Shown here: piece by piece, positions 32,773-42,068 of the stretch
Layout: each line of letters begins with the position of its first letter
Position numbering within the stretch: the stretch's first letter is position 1
Source: a virus
Direction: 5' to 3' (one strand)
Virus record (IMG/VR): IMGVR_UViG_3300009508_000017
Location: 1-59,298 of that record
Length of the DNA: 59,298 nt
Program-made: the position numbers and the translations under genes
Notes under the pieces: generated by a model
What the model was told of the DNA's origin: nothing
The model's database searches: none
What the model saw: only the letters and a program-made list of their open reading frames with translations

Positions 32773-33780
32773 TTACCACCCGAATCGTTTTTTCAACCTA
32801 ATAGGTCTTTTCTTTTGACTACTGCCAAACGACTTGAGCCTGTTCCTTGCATTCTCAGCAAGTTTAAAGACGATCTCTTTGTTGTCTCCACTGTACCTTG
32901 GATCTGAAAGAGCAAGGGTAGCAGAAGCTAAAGGAAATAAAATGTCCCACACGATGTTTCCAGGAAGTCTAGCAACGTCGTCATCATGGGTAAGTTCTAA
33001 GGGTAGGATGTTAGCCCTCATCCTTATTGGCTGTTTTGTATCAGGCAATGGATATACGCAAAAACGATTCCTCAAAGCTTTTTTATCTAAATCAGTAGTG
33101 TCTATTTGTTCTGAATATACTTGCAAGTCAGAACTGTCTACATAGTACCAAAGCGGACGGTCTACATGGAAGTCTCTGCCCCTAGAAGCTATGCTGGGGA
33201 CGTTTCCGTAATGCTGAGAAGGGTAAGGCATGAAGTCCGCCGCATAAGAGGCTCTCATTTCTATTTCCTGCTCCTTGCCGTGCATGGCAGACAGTTTACC
33301 CCAGCCTACTATTTCAGGGCTGTCACATACATCTATTACTTCACGATCTAACTGATATGAAGAATGGTATATAGTTGCAGGTTTTTGCCCAGTGCCGTTT
33401 GACCAAGGAATTAAAGTCTTAATGTCGTCGTTTTCAATTTCTGCAATAACATAAAACTCTTTCTCTATTTCAATATAAGACCCTACATATTTAGGATCTA
33501 CAGGGTCGTCTAAGGTTATTACATTAAATCCATCAGTACAGGTTGCTATTGTTTCTTTTTTAGCAGGCAGTTCAAACCCGTAATTAGCAACAGACCATTC
33601 GGGTCTACCTCCATCAATAGGAGCGTAGCATTCTCTATATGCTTGATTTATGTATATACCGACTCTTTGTTGATCTATGGGAGACAAGTCATCAACACCG
33701 TCTGCTCCGTAAAGAGTAGCTAACTGATCTTTAAGGTTCCTAAGGGTCGGCGAAACTCCGTATGTTAAATTTTCTGCCAT
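32773..33780 (-). CDS. Head-tail connector/adaptor-like protein
   Basis: The 335-residue protein starts with a helical segment (PTLRNLKDQLATLYG, then SPIDQQRVGIYINQAYREC), the pattern of podoviral gp4/gp11-type adaptors that sit under the portal. The middle is beta-rich and the C-terminus is basic (KKRPIRLKKRFGW). Position between capsid and tail genes fits. A 48-nt gap separates it from the upstream gene. Confidence 0.5.
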   Translation of the reverse strand: MAENLTYGVSPTLRNLKDQLATLYGADGVDDLSPIDQQRVGIYINQAYRECYAPIDGGRPEWSVANYGFELPAKKETIATCTDGFNVITLDDPVDPKYVGSYIEIEKEFYVIAEIENDDIKTLIPWSNGTGQKPATIYHSSYQLDREVIDVCDSPEIVGWGKLSAMHGKEQEIEMRASYAADFMPYPSQHYGNVPSIASRGRDFHVDRPLWYYVDSSDLQVYSEQIDTTDLDKKALRNRFCVYPLPDTKQPIRMRANILPLELTHDDDVARLPGNIVWDILFPLASATLALSDPRYSGDNKEIVFKLAENARNRLKSFGSSQKKRPIRLKKRFGW

Positions 33781-33828
33781 GTCCCTATGCTACATTGGTA
33801 AGATTACTCTTGCCAACGGTTGTAAAAT

Positions 33829-34200
33829 TTACTGCCCAGAACCTAGCTTGTATGCATTTATCATTCTAGATAAAGATCTTTCTTTGTCCTGAGGAAGTAC
33901 TTCTATACCTAAGCCTCTGCAGATTTCTTTTAATTCTATTAGAGTTTTACCATCTAATGCTTCTATTTCTTTTTTTTCTACTGCTTCTGAAGTTTCAGAA
34001 AATACAGGAGTGAAGAAATAAGGATATCTCTGGCTCTGAGATTGAAAGATATCTTGAATATCTCTAGTGTCATCCGTTTCATGTATGTAGCCTTTTCCAG
34101 AGCGTTTTTTAAATGCAAACTTCTTTCCAGAAGGCCCACGTACTTGAATTGTACTATTACCAACCGTACCGGTTGTTTTTCCTACCATTTTGATTTCCAT
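33829..34200 (-). CDS. Capsid-proximal protein with SAP/HeH-like C-terminus
   Basis: A 123-residue protein. The C-terminal segment (ALDGKTLIELKEICRGLGIEVLPQDKERSL, about 81-110) resembles SAP/HeH/Rho-N helix-extended-helix modules found in phage head proteins. The N-terminus is a short beta domain. It follows the capsid terminator and is likely a head or connector accessory. Confidence 0.5.
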   Translation of the reverse strand: MEIKMVGKTTGTVGNSTIQVRGPSGKKFAFKKRSGKGYIHETDDTRDIQDIFQSQSQRYPYFFTPVFSETSEAVEKKEIEALDGKTLIELKEICRGLGIEVLPQDKERSLSRMINAYKLGSGQ

Positions 34201-34226
34201 AATTTTTTGTTTAAGGGTTAAAAAGA

Positions 34227-34254
34227 AGGGGCTCCCCCCTAAAGAGGAGCCCCT
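34227..34254 (-). terminator. Strong hairpin after the major capsid gene
   Basis: Minus strand: GGGGCTCC and GGAGCCCC plus a closing A-T form a 9-bp stem with a 10-nt loop, then TTCTTTTT. It ends the capsid transcript, at least partly, before gene 33829-34200. Confidence 0.82.
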
Positions 34255-34280
34255 AAAATGAAGCTAGCTTCCGCTAATCA

Positions 34281-35783
34281 TCAGGTTGAAGCCAGACCAG
34301 GGACCTGACGAACCATTTTGATCAATTGAAGACCAGGAATACGACCATTCGTATCCTTGTAAGCAGCCCATCCACGAACACCTTGCATGCCGATAGCATT
34401 TAAGTGTGCGTCGTTTCCGCTATTAGCGAAATCGTCATAATGGAAGATTTGCTCAGCATCGACTGCACCTTTGGCGTAGTAGAGAGCATTTTTACCCATC
34501 ATGAGACCGTAACAGATTGGAGTACCGTTTGAGTCAGCAGGAACAATTAAATCTCCTGGACCAAATGCAACAGTACTTGCTAAAGCAGAGATACCATTAG
34601 CACCAGCAGTGAATGCAGTAGCTTGAACATTTACAGCATTGAGCCTAGAACGATCTGCTTGCATAGCAGTATACGTGTAGTGTTTAACACGTCCACGCTG
34701 AGGACCAGTCATCTTGATTGCCAAGAAATCATGGGTACCAGCAGCGTCATCCCACTGAGTATCACCAGAGATAAGATCGAGATTGGCATGATGCCAATTT
34801 GCGAACCAATCACCAGTTCCAGCTTGTCCAACAGTTTGCGCACCTGCGCCAACAGTTAGAGCATCACCAGTCTGCAAGTAGTACACAGGAGCCATTGGAC
34901 TTCCTTGACGACCATTTGCAGTGTCGACGATGTTATTGTGAGAATAAACCATAATGTTATCCCACATTGCATATTCACCACTGTAGAGCTTATTGTCTCC
35001 AGAACGAACGTCTGCATTGTAGATAGCATTTAAGTAATCTGTGTCACCACGAAGAGGACGAAGTCCAGCGTCAGGAGCAAAGAATAGATAACCTGGAATC
35101 TCATGTCCGCTTTTTGCATCGGATTTAAGATTTGTAGGCTCACCACCAACGGCAATAAGACGTTGTTTCATGTGCTCAAGTAAGTCTGTTGACAGACCAT
35201 CAGCTGCATAACTAAGAAGTCCACCTATTGAACCATAAGAGTCCAAGGTGTTTGCTTCTCCAGCTAAGATACAGGTTTGACGTGCAACATAGAGACTGTC
35301 GTCTTGTTCCTTACGGGCATACCACTCAGACATAACTTCCGAAGAAAGTTGGTCAAGGGTCTTGCCTGTGAAACGCATAAGTTTAAGAACTTGCGTCCAG
35401 GATACAGCGTGACGAATTAAGTCAACTTCAACTGGGAATGTTCCGAATTTCAGAGATTCGGTGCTGTTCTTGAGGATTGCTTCCCCGAGTACACCTTGTC
35501 CACGAATTGGAGCAACAGTTGTGAAAGTTACCTTGTCAGATCCTCCAGCAGAGAGATCACGTTTTTCAACGATAGGTTTACCGCTGCCTTCTCCTCCGAT
35601 GAAGTCTTTGAGGACGTTTTTTTCCCGTGCATCTCTTTTTACGAGCTCAGACCAAATCTGAGTGCGCAAGTTTGCATCTTGGGCTATAGTTCCTGCATAG
35701 GAAGAAGCGTTAGAAATAAGGTCTACGTTTGTAGCACCTCCGAGTTGATAGTTGGCGGGAACTCCGCCTAAGGTTTTAGCCAT
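34281..35783 (-). CDS. Major capsid protein (N4-gp56-like)
   Basis: A 500-residue protein with features of the N4-gp56/DUF4043 capsid family. These are a coiled N-terminal arm, then VTFTTVAPIRGQGVLGEA with LKFGTFPVEVDLIRHAVSWTQ (about 85-137), then mixed alpha/beta HK97-fold sequence. It directly follows the scaffold gene and is followed by a strong terminator, so it can be made in excess. The leader has no Shine-Dalgarno site and is AT-rich. Confidence 0.85.
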   Translation of the reverse strand: MAKTLGGVPANYQLGGATNVDLISNASSYAGTIAQDANLRTQIWSELVKRDAREKNVLKDFIGGEGSGKPIVEKRDLSAGGSDKVTFTTVAPIRGQGVLGEAILKNSTESLKFGTFPVEVDLIRHAVSWTQVLKLMRFTGKTLDQLSSEVMSEWYARKEQDDSLYVARQTCILAGEANTLDSYGSIGGLLSYAADGLSTDLLEHMKQRLIAVGGEPTNLKSDAKSGHEIPGYLFFAPDAGLRPLRGDTDYLNAIYNADVRSGDNKLYSGEYAMWDNIMVYSHNNIVDTANGRQGSPMAPVYYLQTGDALTVGAGAQTVGQAGTGDWFANWHHANLDLISGDTQWDDAAGTHDFLAIKMTGPQRGRVKHYTYTAMQADRSRLNAVNVQATAFTAGANGISALASTVAFGPGDLIVPADSNGTPICYGLMMGKNALYYAKGAVDAEQIFHYDDFANSGNDAHLNAIGMQGVRGWAAYKDTNGRIPGLQLIKMVRQVPGLAST

Positions 35784-35825
35784 TGTATTGTATAATTAAG
35801 TGTTTGTTAGAAAAAACACACTAAT

Positions 35826-36824
35826 CTATCTTAAAGGTGCTCGTTGGCCGTTTGACTGTCCTAAATATTGATAAAGTTGTTCATTAGACAGCTGGGTGAC
35901 ATCACTAGCAGATTGATTAGTGTTTACCGGTTGTGCCGTGCTCCCAGAGGTTAAAACTCTAGCCTGATTTCCGACAGAGGGAGGAAGTTGTTGAGAGGCT
36001 TGCTGTACCACTTGCTGTTGCATGTGGGGTTGCTTGCCTTTTATATTTCCGAATTCCCTTGCCATCAACTCAGGCCATTTTGGCGACTGAAAGATTGGCG
36101 AATAGTCAGGGTTATTTGAAGCCTGGGTTACGAAATTATCAAACTCTTTACGATAAAGTGAATTATTATCGTTAAGATCTGGGTATTCGGAAACTGCCTT
36201 CTCCCTACTCTCCGTCGACTTTTGTCTCTGGGTGGTTTTGAACTCTGCTTGCATACGATCTTCAGCAATAACCTGACGGGTTTCAATTTTCTGAATATTT
36301 AGTTCTTTGTTCATTATCTCTCGCTGAAGCGAAAGAGCCTGAACGGTGTCTAAATTTTCAGAAGCTTCTTCAACCTGTTTGGTTAAGTCGTCGATCTCTC
36401 CACGGATTCCGCTAATTTGATCTACCTGTTCCTGATTAGGGTCTCTGGGAGGTTCCGCAGAGGGCTGGACTGGTTGGGAAGTTTCAGACTGTCCATAGAT
36501 GATATTCGCGGCTGCTTGAAAAGATCCATCAAACCCCTCGCTTCGATATAAATCGATAACTTGTTGGTCTTCGTTACTTTTCGGCCGGATTCTCCTCTTG
36601 GCGAGTCTTTCCTCTTCCGTTCCCTGTTCAACAGGTGTTTCTATAACTTCTGCCGTTTCCATTGGAGGGTTCGCCCCCTCTGGTTGGGTCTCGAGATTAA
36701 GCTCCTGTTGGGGAACCTGGCTCTCGGTCTGCGCTGCTAAGAAGTTTCGGAGGTCGTTTGTAGACGCGTCCTCTACTGCTGGTGTATCTTGGGGGGAGTC
36801 AACCACCCCGGTTTCGTTTTCCAT
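35826..36824 (-). CDS. Scaffolding protein
   Basis: A 332-residue acidic, Gln/Glu-rich, low-complexity protein. Residues about 130-200 form a coiled coil (IRGEIDDLTKQVEEASENLD) and the C-terminus is Gln/Ser-rich. Size, composition and the place just before the capsid gene identify a scaffold. It would be absent from the mature virion. Confidence 0.75.
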   Translation of the reverse strand: MENETGVVDSPQDTPAVEDASTNDLRNFLAAQTESQVPQQELNLETQPEGANPPMETAEVIETPVEQGTEEERLAKRRIRPKSNEDQQVIDLYRSEGFDGSFQAAANIIYGQSETSQPVQPSAEPPRDPNQEQVDQISGIRGEIDDLTKQVEEASENLDTVQALSLQREIMNKELNIQKIETRQVIAEDRMQAEFKTTQRQKSTESREKAVSEYPDLNDNNSLYRKEFDNFVTQASNNPDYSPIFQSPKWPELMAREFGNIKGKQPHMQQQVVQQASQQLPPSVGNQARVLTSGSTAQPVNTNQSASDVTQLSNEQLYQYLGQSNGQRAPLR

Positions 36825-36860
36825 GAACTATGTATAACAAAGTTTACGGATGTTTTCGAC

Positions 36861-36875
36861 CGGTTGTATTATTTT
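36861..36875 (-). promoter_or_regulatory. Repeated AT-rich motif upstream of the scaffold gene
   Basis: CGGTTGTATTATTTT (plus strand) occurs here and again, identically, at 38365-38379. Each lies just downstream of a leftward stop and upstream of the next gene start (scaffold and Fn3-like). Read leftward, AAAATAATACAACCG could be a late-promoter -10 region. No matching -35 was found. Confidence 0.4.
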
Positions 36876-37146
36876 AACACTTCCACCTGGCTCTAGCGGC
36901 TTTGCCTCTCTCACCGTTCCAGCTCTTAGATCTAGCGCAAAATGCTTTACGTCGTTTTGCTGCTTTTCCACCTTTTTTGACTTTACCTGTAACGGCAGTC
37001 TTGAGTTTAGATCCAGGGTTGGCTTTGCGATACGCAGCCACTCCCTTCTTCGTCATGCCGGCTCCAGCCTTAGCGGTGCGGTAGTTAGCTCCCTTACCTT
37101 TAGTGGTTTTAGGGATCCGTTTACTGGGCTTCCTTTTAGTAGCCAC
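36874..37146 (-). CDS. DUF6321-like basic protein
   Basis: A 90-residue, very basic protein. AGAGMTKKGVAAYRKANPG, SKLKTAVTGKVKKG, AAKRRKAFCARSKSW and the ending RARWKC match the DUF6321-type proteins common in marine phages. The two Cys are conserved in that family. No function is known; a nucleic-acid or capsid-packing role is conceivable. It has a GTG start. Confidence 0.75.
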   Translation of the reverse strand: MATKRKPSKRIPKTTKGKGANYRTAKAGAGMTKKGVAAYRKANPGSKLKTAVTGKVKKGGKAAKRRKAFCARSKSWNGERGKAARARWKC

Positions 37147-37282
37147 CTTTTTTGCCGGTCACTTGACCTGGTTTTTTGGGCTTCCCGCTAGAAGCTTTCT
37201 CGGAAATACACTTACCGATCTTTTGACATGTTTTTGGGTTAATACATTTACCCCCTGGTGCTGAACATCCTTTTTTACTCAT
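37136..37282 (-). CDS. Cys-rich mini-protein, 48 aa
   Basis: The ATG at 37282 overlaps the previous stop (ATGA) and the TAA overlaps the DUF6321-like start by 11 nt. The product begins MSKKGCSAPGGKCINPKTC and has four cysteines spaced as C-x6-C-x5-C-x4-C, then a Gly/Lys tail. It may bind a metal or form disulfides. The coupling on both sides supports a real gene. Confidence 0.65.
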   Translation of the reverse strand: MSKKGCSAPGGKCINPKTCQKIGKCISEKASSGKPKKPGQVTGKKGGY

Positions 37283-37533
37283 TTTAAGTTATTGCTGCGG
37301 ACTGTTATGATTAATTCGTCCAATTTTTTAAATATTTCTGAAAGATTTGCATCAATGCGTTTTACATTAGAATACAATTCCTGATTTTCTTGTCCCTGTT
37401 TAGCCATATCGACTCTAAGATTATCAATCTTGACTTCATTGTCTCGGATTCTTCCGGTCATATATTTCATTATAAATCCGAATAGACCGAGAACTATACC
37501 AAGTAAGATATCAACTATGTCGTATGCACTCAT
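37279..37533 (-). CDS. Small membrane protein, holin/XhlA-like candidate
   Basis: 84 residues: a hydrophobic N-terminal segment (IVDILLGIVLGLFGFIMKYM, about 5-24) and then a charged coiled coil (about 28-75). One N-terminal membrane span with a coiled coil resembles XhlA-type lysis accessories or spanin-like inner-membrane subunits. No endolysin was found nearby, so the lysis role is inferred. It overlaps the upstream membrane gene by 4 nt. Confidence 0.55.
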   Translation of the reverse strand: MSAYDIVDILLGIVLGLFGFIMKYMTGRIRDNEVKIDNLRVDMAKQGQENQELYSNVKRIDANLSEIFKKLDELIITVRSNNLK

Positions 37534-37940
37534 TTTCCGGCTGCTTGTCCAAAGTAAAAAGAAGATACTGCTAAAAATACGGTTCTGTTTTCTTTAACTA
37601 ATAAGTACCCGTCTACTTGATGGTAAGAAATCTTATCCTTACCTCCAATAAGACCAAAAAGCCATTCTCTTGACTGTTCGTTAATTTCAACGAAAGTCGG
37701 TACAGAAAAGAAAGAAGCCAAGAAGGGAAATCCTATGACCGCTAGAACTACGCTTATAACAATAAAACGTCGTACTACGACACCCCCTCGCGAGGCAGCT
37801 TTGTCAGCACTTTCGTCTGACGCTTTTTGAGCACTTATCGCTCGCTTTAGGGCTTCGTCCTTAGCCTTGCGACTTTCGGCCATAAATCTAAAGACAAAGC
37901 CCAAAGCAGACGAGGCCCCCATTACTAGGAGATCCGTCAT
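37530..37940 (-). CDS. Membrane protein, holin candidate
   Basis: A 136-residue protein with a short N-terminal hydrophobic stretch (LLVMGASSALGFVFRFM), an Ala/Lys/Asp-rich helix (about 22-52), and a clear membrane span FIVISVVLAVIGFPFLASFF (about 59-78). A soluble C-terminal tail follows. It pairs with the coiled-coil membrane protein; together they are the only lysis-module candidates seen. This pair also occurs in other podovirus-like genomes near DUF6321 genes, as far as I recall. Confidence 0.55.
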   Translation of the reverse strand: MTDLLVMGASSALGFVFRFMAESRKAKDEALKRAISAQKASDESADKAASRGGVVVRRFIVISVVLAVIGFPFLASFFSVPTFVEINEQSREWLFGLIGGKDKISYHQVDGYLLVKENRTVFLAVSSFYFGQAAGK

Positions 37941-37950
37941 GCGATTAAAA

Positions 37951-38304
37951 TCAGGTAATTGTTATTGCGCCAGCAGCGGAAGTCGTTGCAGATTTTCCGA
38001 TACCGTTTTCTGCCTCTACTCCGTAGATATAAGTTCCAGCGTTAGATTCTTCGTACTGAACAGTAAAAGAATTCGTTGTAGAAGGATCGGCAGTTGGAGC
38101 TGCTCCAACGAAAGCTGCGGATGCGGTTGAGTCTACTACTCCAGAAGCGATGTCCCAAATAGAGTTAGTAGTGTTCCAAGTAACTGTAGCAACTGCTTCG
38201 GTGGCAGCGGCACTTGTTACTGCTGCTCCGTCTGCGGAACGATAAATTGTGAAAAGATCCTCGTTGTCCGAGTTGTCTGTAAATGCGATTTGTACTGTAG
38301 CCAT
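37951..38304 (-). CDS. Fn3/Ig-like virion protein
   Basis: A 117-residue beta-sandwich-like protein with a fibronectin-III-type pattern (IAFTDNSDNEDLFTIYRSAD at 6-25, GTYIYGVEAENGIGKSA near 90-106). Such small domains often decorate capsids or fibres. It lies just after the fibre gene and its upstream gap carries the repeated AAAATAATACAACCG motif. Confidence 0.6.
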   Translation of the reverse strand: MATVQIAFTDNSDNEDLFTIYRSADGAAVTSAAATEAVATVTWNTTNSIWDIASGVVDSTASAAFVGAAPTADPSTTNSFTVQYEESNAGTYIYGVEAENGIGKSATTSAAGAITIT

Positions 38305-38378
38305 GATAAAATAAGGTTAATGGTTAAGACTATAAAATAACACCTAATGCCCTCTTTTGAGGATCGGTTGTATTATTT

Positions 38379-41300
38379 TTAAAAGAAAGTTTTTATCGTC
38401 ACATCCGAAAGCCTAGAGCCTATATAGTATAACGAGGTGTCTATAATTAGATCTGAACCATTTGTAGGATTACTGGCAGTATGAAAAGTTACATAATCTT
38501 CAACTTCTTCTATTACTTCATAAAAGTAACCCCTAGGAATAGCTGTTGACAGGTAAGAGCTTGCAGCTGAATTTTCTTTCCTTAGCAGAGGCTGTCCTGA
38601 TCCTGAAATTCCCTCGACAAGAGCGTAGTTTCCCTGAACATAATACACTCCTGCACCGGTTGAGAAAGAGTTTTTGATAAGCACCTTTTGACCAATGGTC
38701 AAAGCATCATTTGGCTGTTCCACGTCAACGGGTTGTTTCTTTTGATACTGGATTTGATTGCTTGCGGAATAATGTCTAATTCTAAGCCAATCACCTGCGG
38801 TCAAATAGTGTGCACCCGTGCTAGGAAATCCAGGAGCATTAACTGATCCGTTACCATTTACTGAAAGCCAATATGGTTGAAAATTTCCAAAATCTACGTC
38901 TTTGTAAGTAAGTCCTACCTCAAGGGACTTCCCAAGAACTACCTGGAACTGAGTATACCCGTCTCTGTTACCTGACATTGTTTGAGCTGAAGAAGCTCCA
39001 GTATTGTAACCATTAGGGCCAGCAGTTTTCTCAATACCTCCTCCTGGGTAAGTGGTGACGACACCAGCGGCTTTTACTCCTTCAAAGAAAGAAACAGAGT
39101 TTATTGTTCTACCATTAAAGCAGAGGACTTTTAAACCGTAAATAAGAGTTCCAGAAGGCACTTCAACGCTTGCAGTATTTATGCATGTACAGTTCTGAGT
39201 ATTGTTTGTTCCAGTAGAACCTGTCCAGGGCAATGTAATCGAATTTCCAGTCGAAGTAAGAGCAGCTACTTGAAGTATTCCAACATCTGCATAAGGTCTT
39301 TCGAACACTACGGTGTAAGTTCCTGCTCCTACTGGAGATGAAAACATTTGCTTGATAACTATATCTGTATTATAGCCTGTTAAAAACCCTGAATAGAGCC
39401 CTACAGTGTCTGCGGCTCCGGTTACCTTAGTCCAACCTACTGGGGCTTCAAAAGGTGAAGTACTCGGAGGAGTAGCGTATTCCCATTTTGTCCCACGATC
39501 AGACATATTTACCCATTCCCAATTTCCTGTGTTTTGATTGCTTGACCAATAGGGATAATCCCGTGGGTCATTTGGGTCTTCCATCCTTTGAAGTGCTCCA
39601 CCCCCTCCGCCTCCGACTCCATGTAAAACAGTGCCAACAGGAAATACGATGCTTGGGTCACCTAAAGCAAATGGATCCAAGACAATTATGTTCACAGGAG
39701 CATCCCCTGCTCCACCATTTGTCCCATCGTTTTGAGGGTCTGCCACGATTTGCTGGACAGCATCAAGTGTTCCGTTTACTAACAGCTCTGAGCCCTCTCT
39801 AATATATTCCTTGTTTTGCCATCTTACTGGTTCGTCGTAAATAAAATCGGCTGTGGGTGGGAAAGTTGCATATGGAAATGCTCCTACTCTTATTGGAGTT
39901 CTGGGTGCATTTGGAGTGAGAAGACCAGTGATAGTAGTGTTGACTGCGGCAACTGCATTTGGGGCAGTATTTATAATAGGTATTTGAGGCGCGTTTGGAT
40001 CGTAAGATACAGTAGGTACCAATGTCTGGTTCGGTCCTACGAACAATCCAATTACTGGTGCTTGAGGCGCAACTGGTGTTGCTAATACTACTGGCACTTG
40101 AGGAGCGGTAGGTCTTGCGGACACTCCAATCACAGGTGCTTGAGGCGCACTTGGTGATTTTGTTATATAGAATATAGAGTTGAGTGTTGGTGCTGCTGGG
40201 TTTGAAACAGAAGTTACTGAAGAAACCTGGCCAGGTCCATGAGCTACGAGCACCTGGTCTACTGCACCTGGTTTTCCTCCAACTGTGATTGTCTGAGGAG
40301 TGTTTGGAGAGTTCTGTACCGTAGGAACCAGTGTTTGGTTTGGCACTCCCACTACAGAAACTGTCTGAGGAGTGTTTGGAGTGTGAGATACCACAGGAAT
40401 TTGTGGAGCTGAGGCACTTTCCCCAGAAGTCACTATTTGCGGTGCTGAAGGTGATTTCTGTATAACAAGCAAACCCTTTAAGGTTGCTGCATTTGGAGAA
40501 TGTTCGACAGTTACAAGAGCTGGCATTCCCACAGTTACTACCGAAGTCAAGAACTGAGGAGCGTTTGGTGCGAACAACATTAGTTGCGTACTTACAACTG
40601 CTGGAGCTCCTGGATTTGTTTCTATTACCTGAGGAGCGTTAGGAGAAACTGTAATAACAGGTGTAGTAACAGCGACTGGTTTGCTTATTGCGGTTACAAT
40701 CGCTGGAGCTTCTGGTATGTGGTCTACAGATATTATAGAGATACTGTTCGGAGCTGTAGAAAGAACAGGAACTTGAGGAGCCACAGGTCTTGCTCCAGCT
40801 GTTACAACTTGAGGCGCATTCGGGTTGTGAGAAATGACCGGAATTCCTGGTCTTGAAAGGAGTTTTATTGTTGTTACGATACCTACAGGTTGAGGTATAG
40901 TAGAAACTGTTATTGGAGCTACCTGATTTGGAGCGGTTACTATAGAAGCTACAGGAATCTGTACTGCAACAGGAGGGGTGTGTATTATTCGATCTATAAC
41001 AGGAGCGTTTGGATCGCTTACTATTACAGGTATCGTAGTCTGATCTGGAGACTTGGAAAGAGTTACGGTAGAGACTCTGCCTGGAGAATGTTCGGATGTA
41101 ACTAATTGAGCTGCATTCGGGTCGTGCTCTATGGTTACAGATACAACTCCGTTTGGTTCTGATGCAATACCTACAAATGCAGGAGCCAATGGGGGTCTTG
41201 TAATTCCTCGGTATAGACTGTAATCAGAAGCTAAAGGAGTGTTTGCAAACTCAACGTATTCCCATGTAGATCCCCTGTCACTAAGTTCAAATATTTGAGC

Positions 41301-42068
41301 AGTTTCAGTTCCACCTATTAAGCCGTCATCTGTTTGTAAAAGATCAAACGGACCTCCTGTGGAAGAAAGGTATTTCTGAATTTTAACGATTTCGTTCTCG
41401 TATCCGAGAGGATAGTCTGGTTCGTTTGGTGAGTTCGCAAATCCAAAAGGTACGAGAATTGAGATGTAATCTGTTTGCACAGAGGAGTATCTCCAAAGTC
41501 CGATATGAGGAGCATTGTTTTCGTAAGCTTCTGCCTGAGTAATTGTGACTGCGTTTGGATCGCTTTGAACCGTAATGCTTGCAGGCATAAGAACATTGTT
41601 TCCAGAACTGACAACAAGAGGTTTGTTGGGCTGGTGTTCGACAGTAATAGCAGGTGCATTTGGACTTTGAACCACTGTTGTAACAGCGGGAGCTTTTGGG
41701 TCTTGCCCAACGACCACTACCCCAGGAGCAATGGGATCTGTTATAACACCAATGGGCTTTGGTTGACCAGGAGTGTTATTAATAACAGGTGCTAGTGTTG
41801 CATTTGGATCTACTGAAATGGTAACAGCAGCTGCATTTGGACTAAATTGAATTGCAGGAACGAGAGGCTGATTAGGCTGAAAATTTACAAGGACTCCATA
41901 TTTTAAAGGAGGTCCTGGAAGAAAAGGCCCAGCATATCTGGGAGGAGCTCCAAGAGGATCTACTTTACCAAAAGGTTTTACCCTATCGGAAAGACCAGCT
42001 AGCTCATCCCCGTAGGGTAATATTCGATCTACCAGACCGTCTACTTTATCTTCCAAGGGTGCAATCAT
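38379..42068 (-). CDS. Tail fibre with PNAP tandem repeats
   Basis: A 1,229-residue protein. Residues about 60-180 and 280-740 contain dozens of imperfect repeats of 12-18 residues built on xPNAPxVxTV. An insert at 180-280 carries SDRGSTWEYV, and SDRGTKWEYA recurs near 865. The C-terminal 450 residues are non-repetitive, beta-rich and include two Cys (CTCIN), probably the receptor-binding end. The repeats also occur in the 1,813-aa neighbour. A Pro-rich extended shaft is likely, function inferred. Confidence 0.65.
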   Translation of the reverse strand: MIAPLEDKVDGLVDRILPYGDELAGLSDRVKPFGKVDPLGAPPRYAGPFLPGPPLKYGVLVNFQPNQPLVPAIQFSPNAAAVTISVDPNATLAPVINNTPGQPKPIGVITDPIAPGVVVVGQDPKAPAVTTVVQSPNAPAITVEHQPNKPLVVSSGNNVLMPASITVQSDPNAVTITQAEAYENNAPHIGLWRYSSVQTDYISILVPFGFANSPNEPDYPLGYENEIVKIQKYLSSTGGPFDLLQTDDGLIGGTETAQIFELSDRGSTWEYVEFANTPLASDYSLYRGITRPPLAPAFVGIASEPNGVVSVTIEHDPNAAQLVTSEHSPGRVSTVTLSKSPDQTTIPVIVSDPNAPVIDRIIHTPPVAVQIPVASIVTAPNQVAPITVSTIPQPVGIVTTIKLLSRPGIPVISHNPNAPQVVTAGARPVAPQVPVLSTAPNSISIISVDHIPEAPAIVTAISKPVAVTTPVITVSPNAPQVIETNPGAPAVVSTQLMLFAPNAPQFLTSVVTVGMPALVTVEHSPNAATLKGLLVIQKSPSAPQIVTSGESASAPQIPVVSHTPNTPQTVSVVGVPNQTLVPTVQNSPNTPQTITVGGKPGAVDQVLVAHGPGQVSSVTSVSNPAAPTLNSIFYITKSPSAPQAPVIGVSARPTAPQVPVVLATPVAPQAPVIGLFVGPNQTLVPTVSYDPNAPQIPIINTAPNAVAAVNTTITGLLTPNAPRTPIRVGAFPYATFPPTADFIYDEPVRWQNKEYIREGSELLVNGTLDAVQQIVADPQNDGTNGGAGDAPVNIIVLDPFALGDPSIVFPVGTVLHGVGGGGGGALQRMEDPNDPRDYPYWSSNQNTGNWEWVNMSDRGTKWEYATPPSTSPFEAPVGWTKVTGAADTVGLYSGFLTGYNTDIVIKQMFSSPVGAGTYTVVFERPYADVGILQVAALTSTGNSITLPWTGSTGTNNTQNCTCINTASVEVPSGTLIYGLKVLCFNGRTINSVSFFEGVKAAGVVTTYPGGGIEKTAGPNGYNTGASSAQTMSGNRDGYTQFQVVLGKSLEVGLTYKDVDFGNFQPYWLSVNGNGSVNAPGFPSTGAHYLTAGDWLRIRHYSASNQIQYQKKQPVDVEQPNDALTIGQKVLIKNSFSTGAGVYYVQGNYALVEGISGSGQPLLRKENSAASSYLSTAIPRGYFYEVIEEVEDYVTFHTASNPTNGSDLIIDTSLYYIGSRLSDVTIKTFF

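Noticed and set aside
36832-36838. GTATAAC as a rightward promoter upstream of the scaffold gene
   Set aside because: Points against all local genes and has no -35.
39848-41891. CRISPR-like array
   Set aside because: The periodic DNA similarity encodes PNAP protein repeats and is in frame; spacing and sequence vary, with no identical repeats or cas genes.
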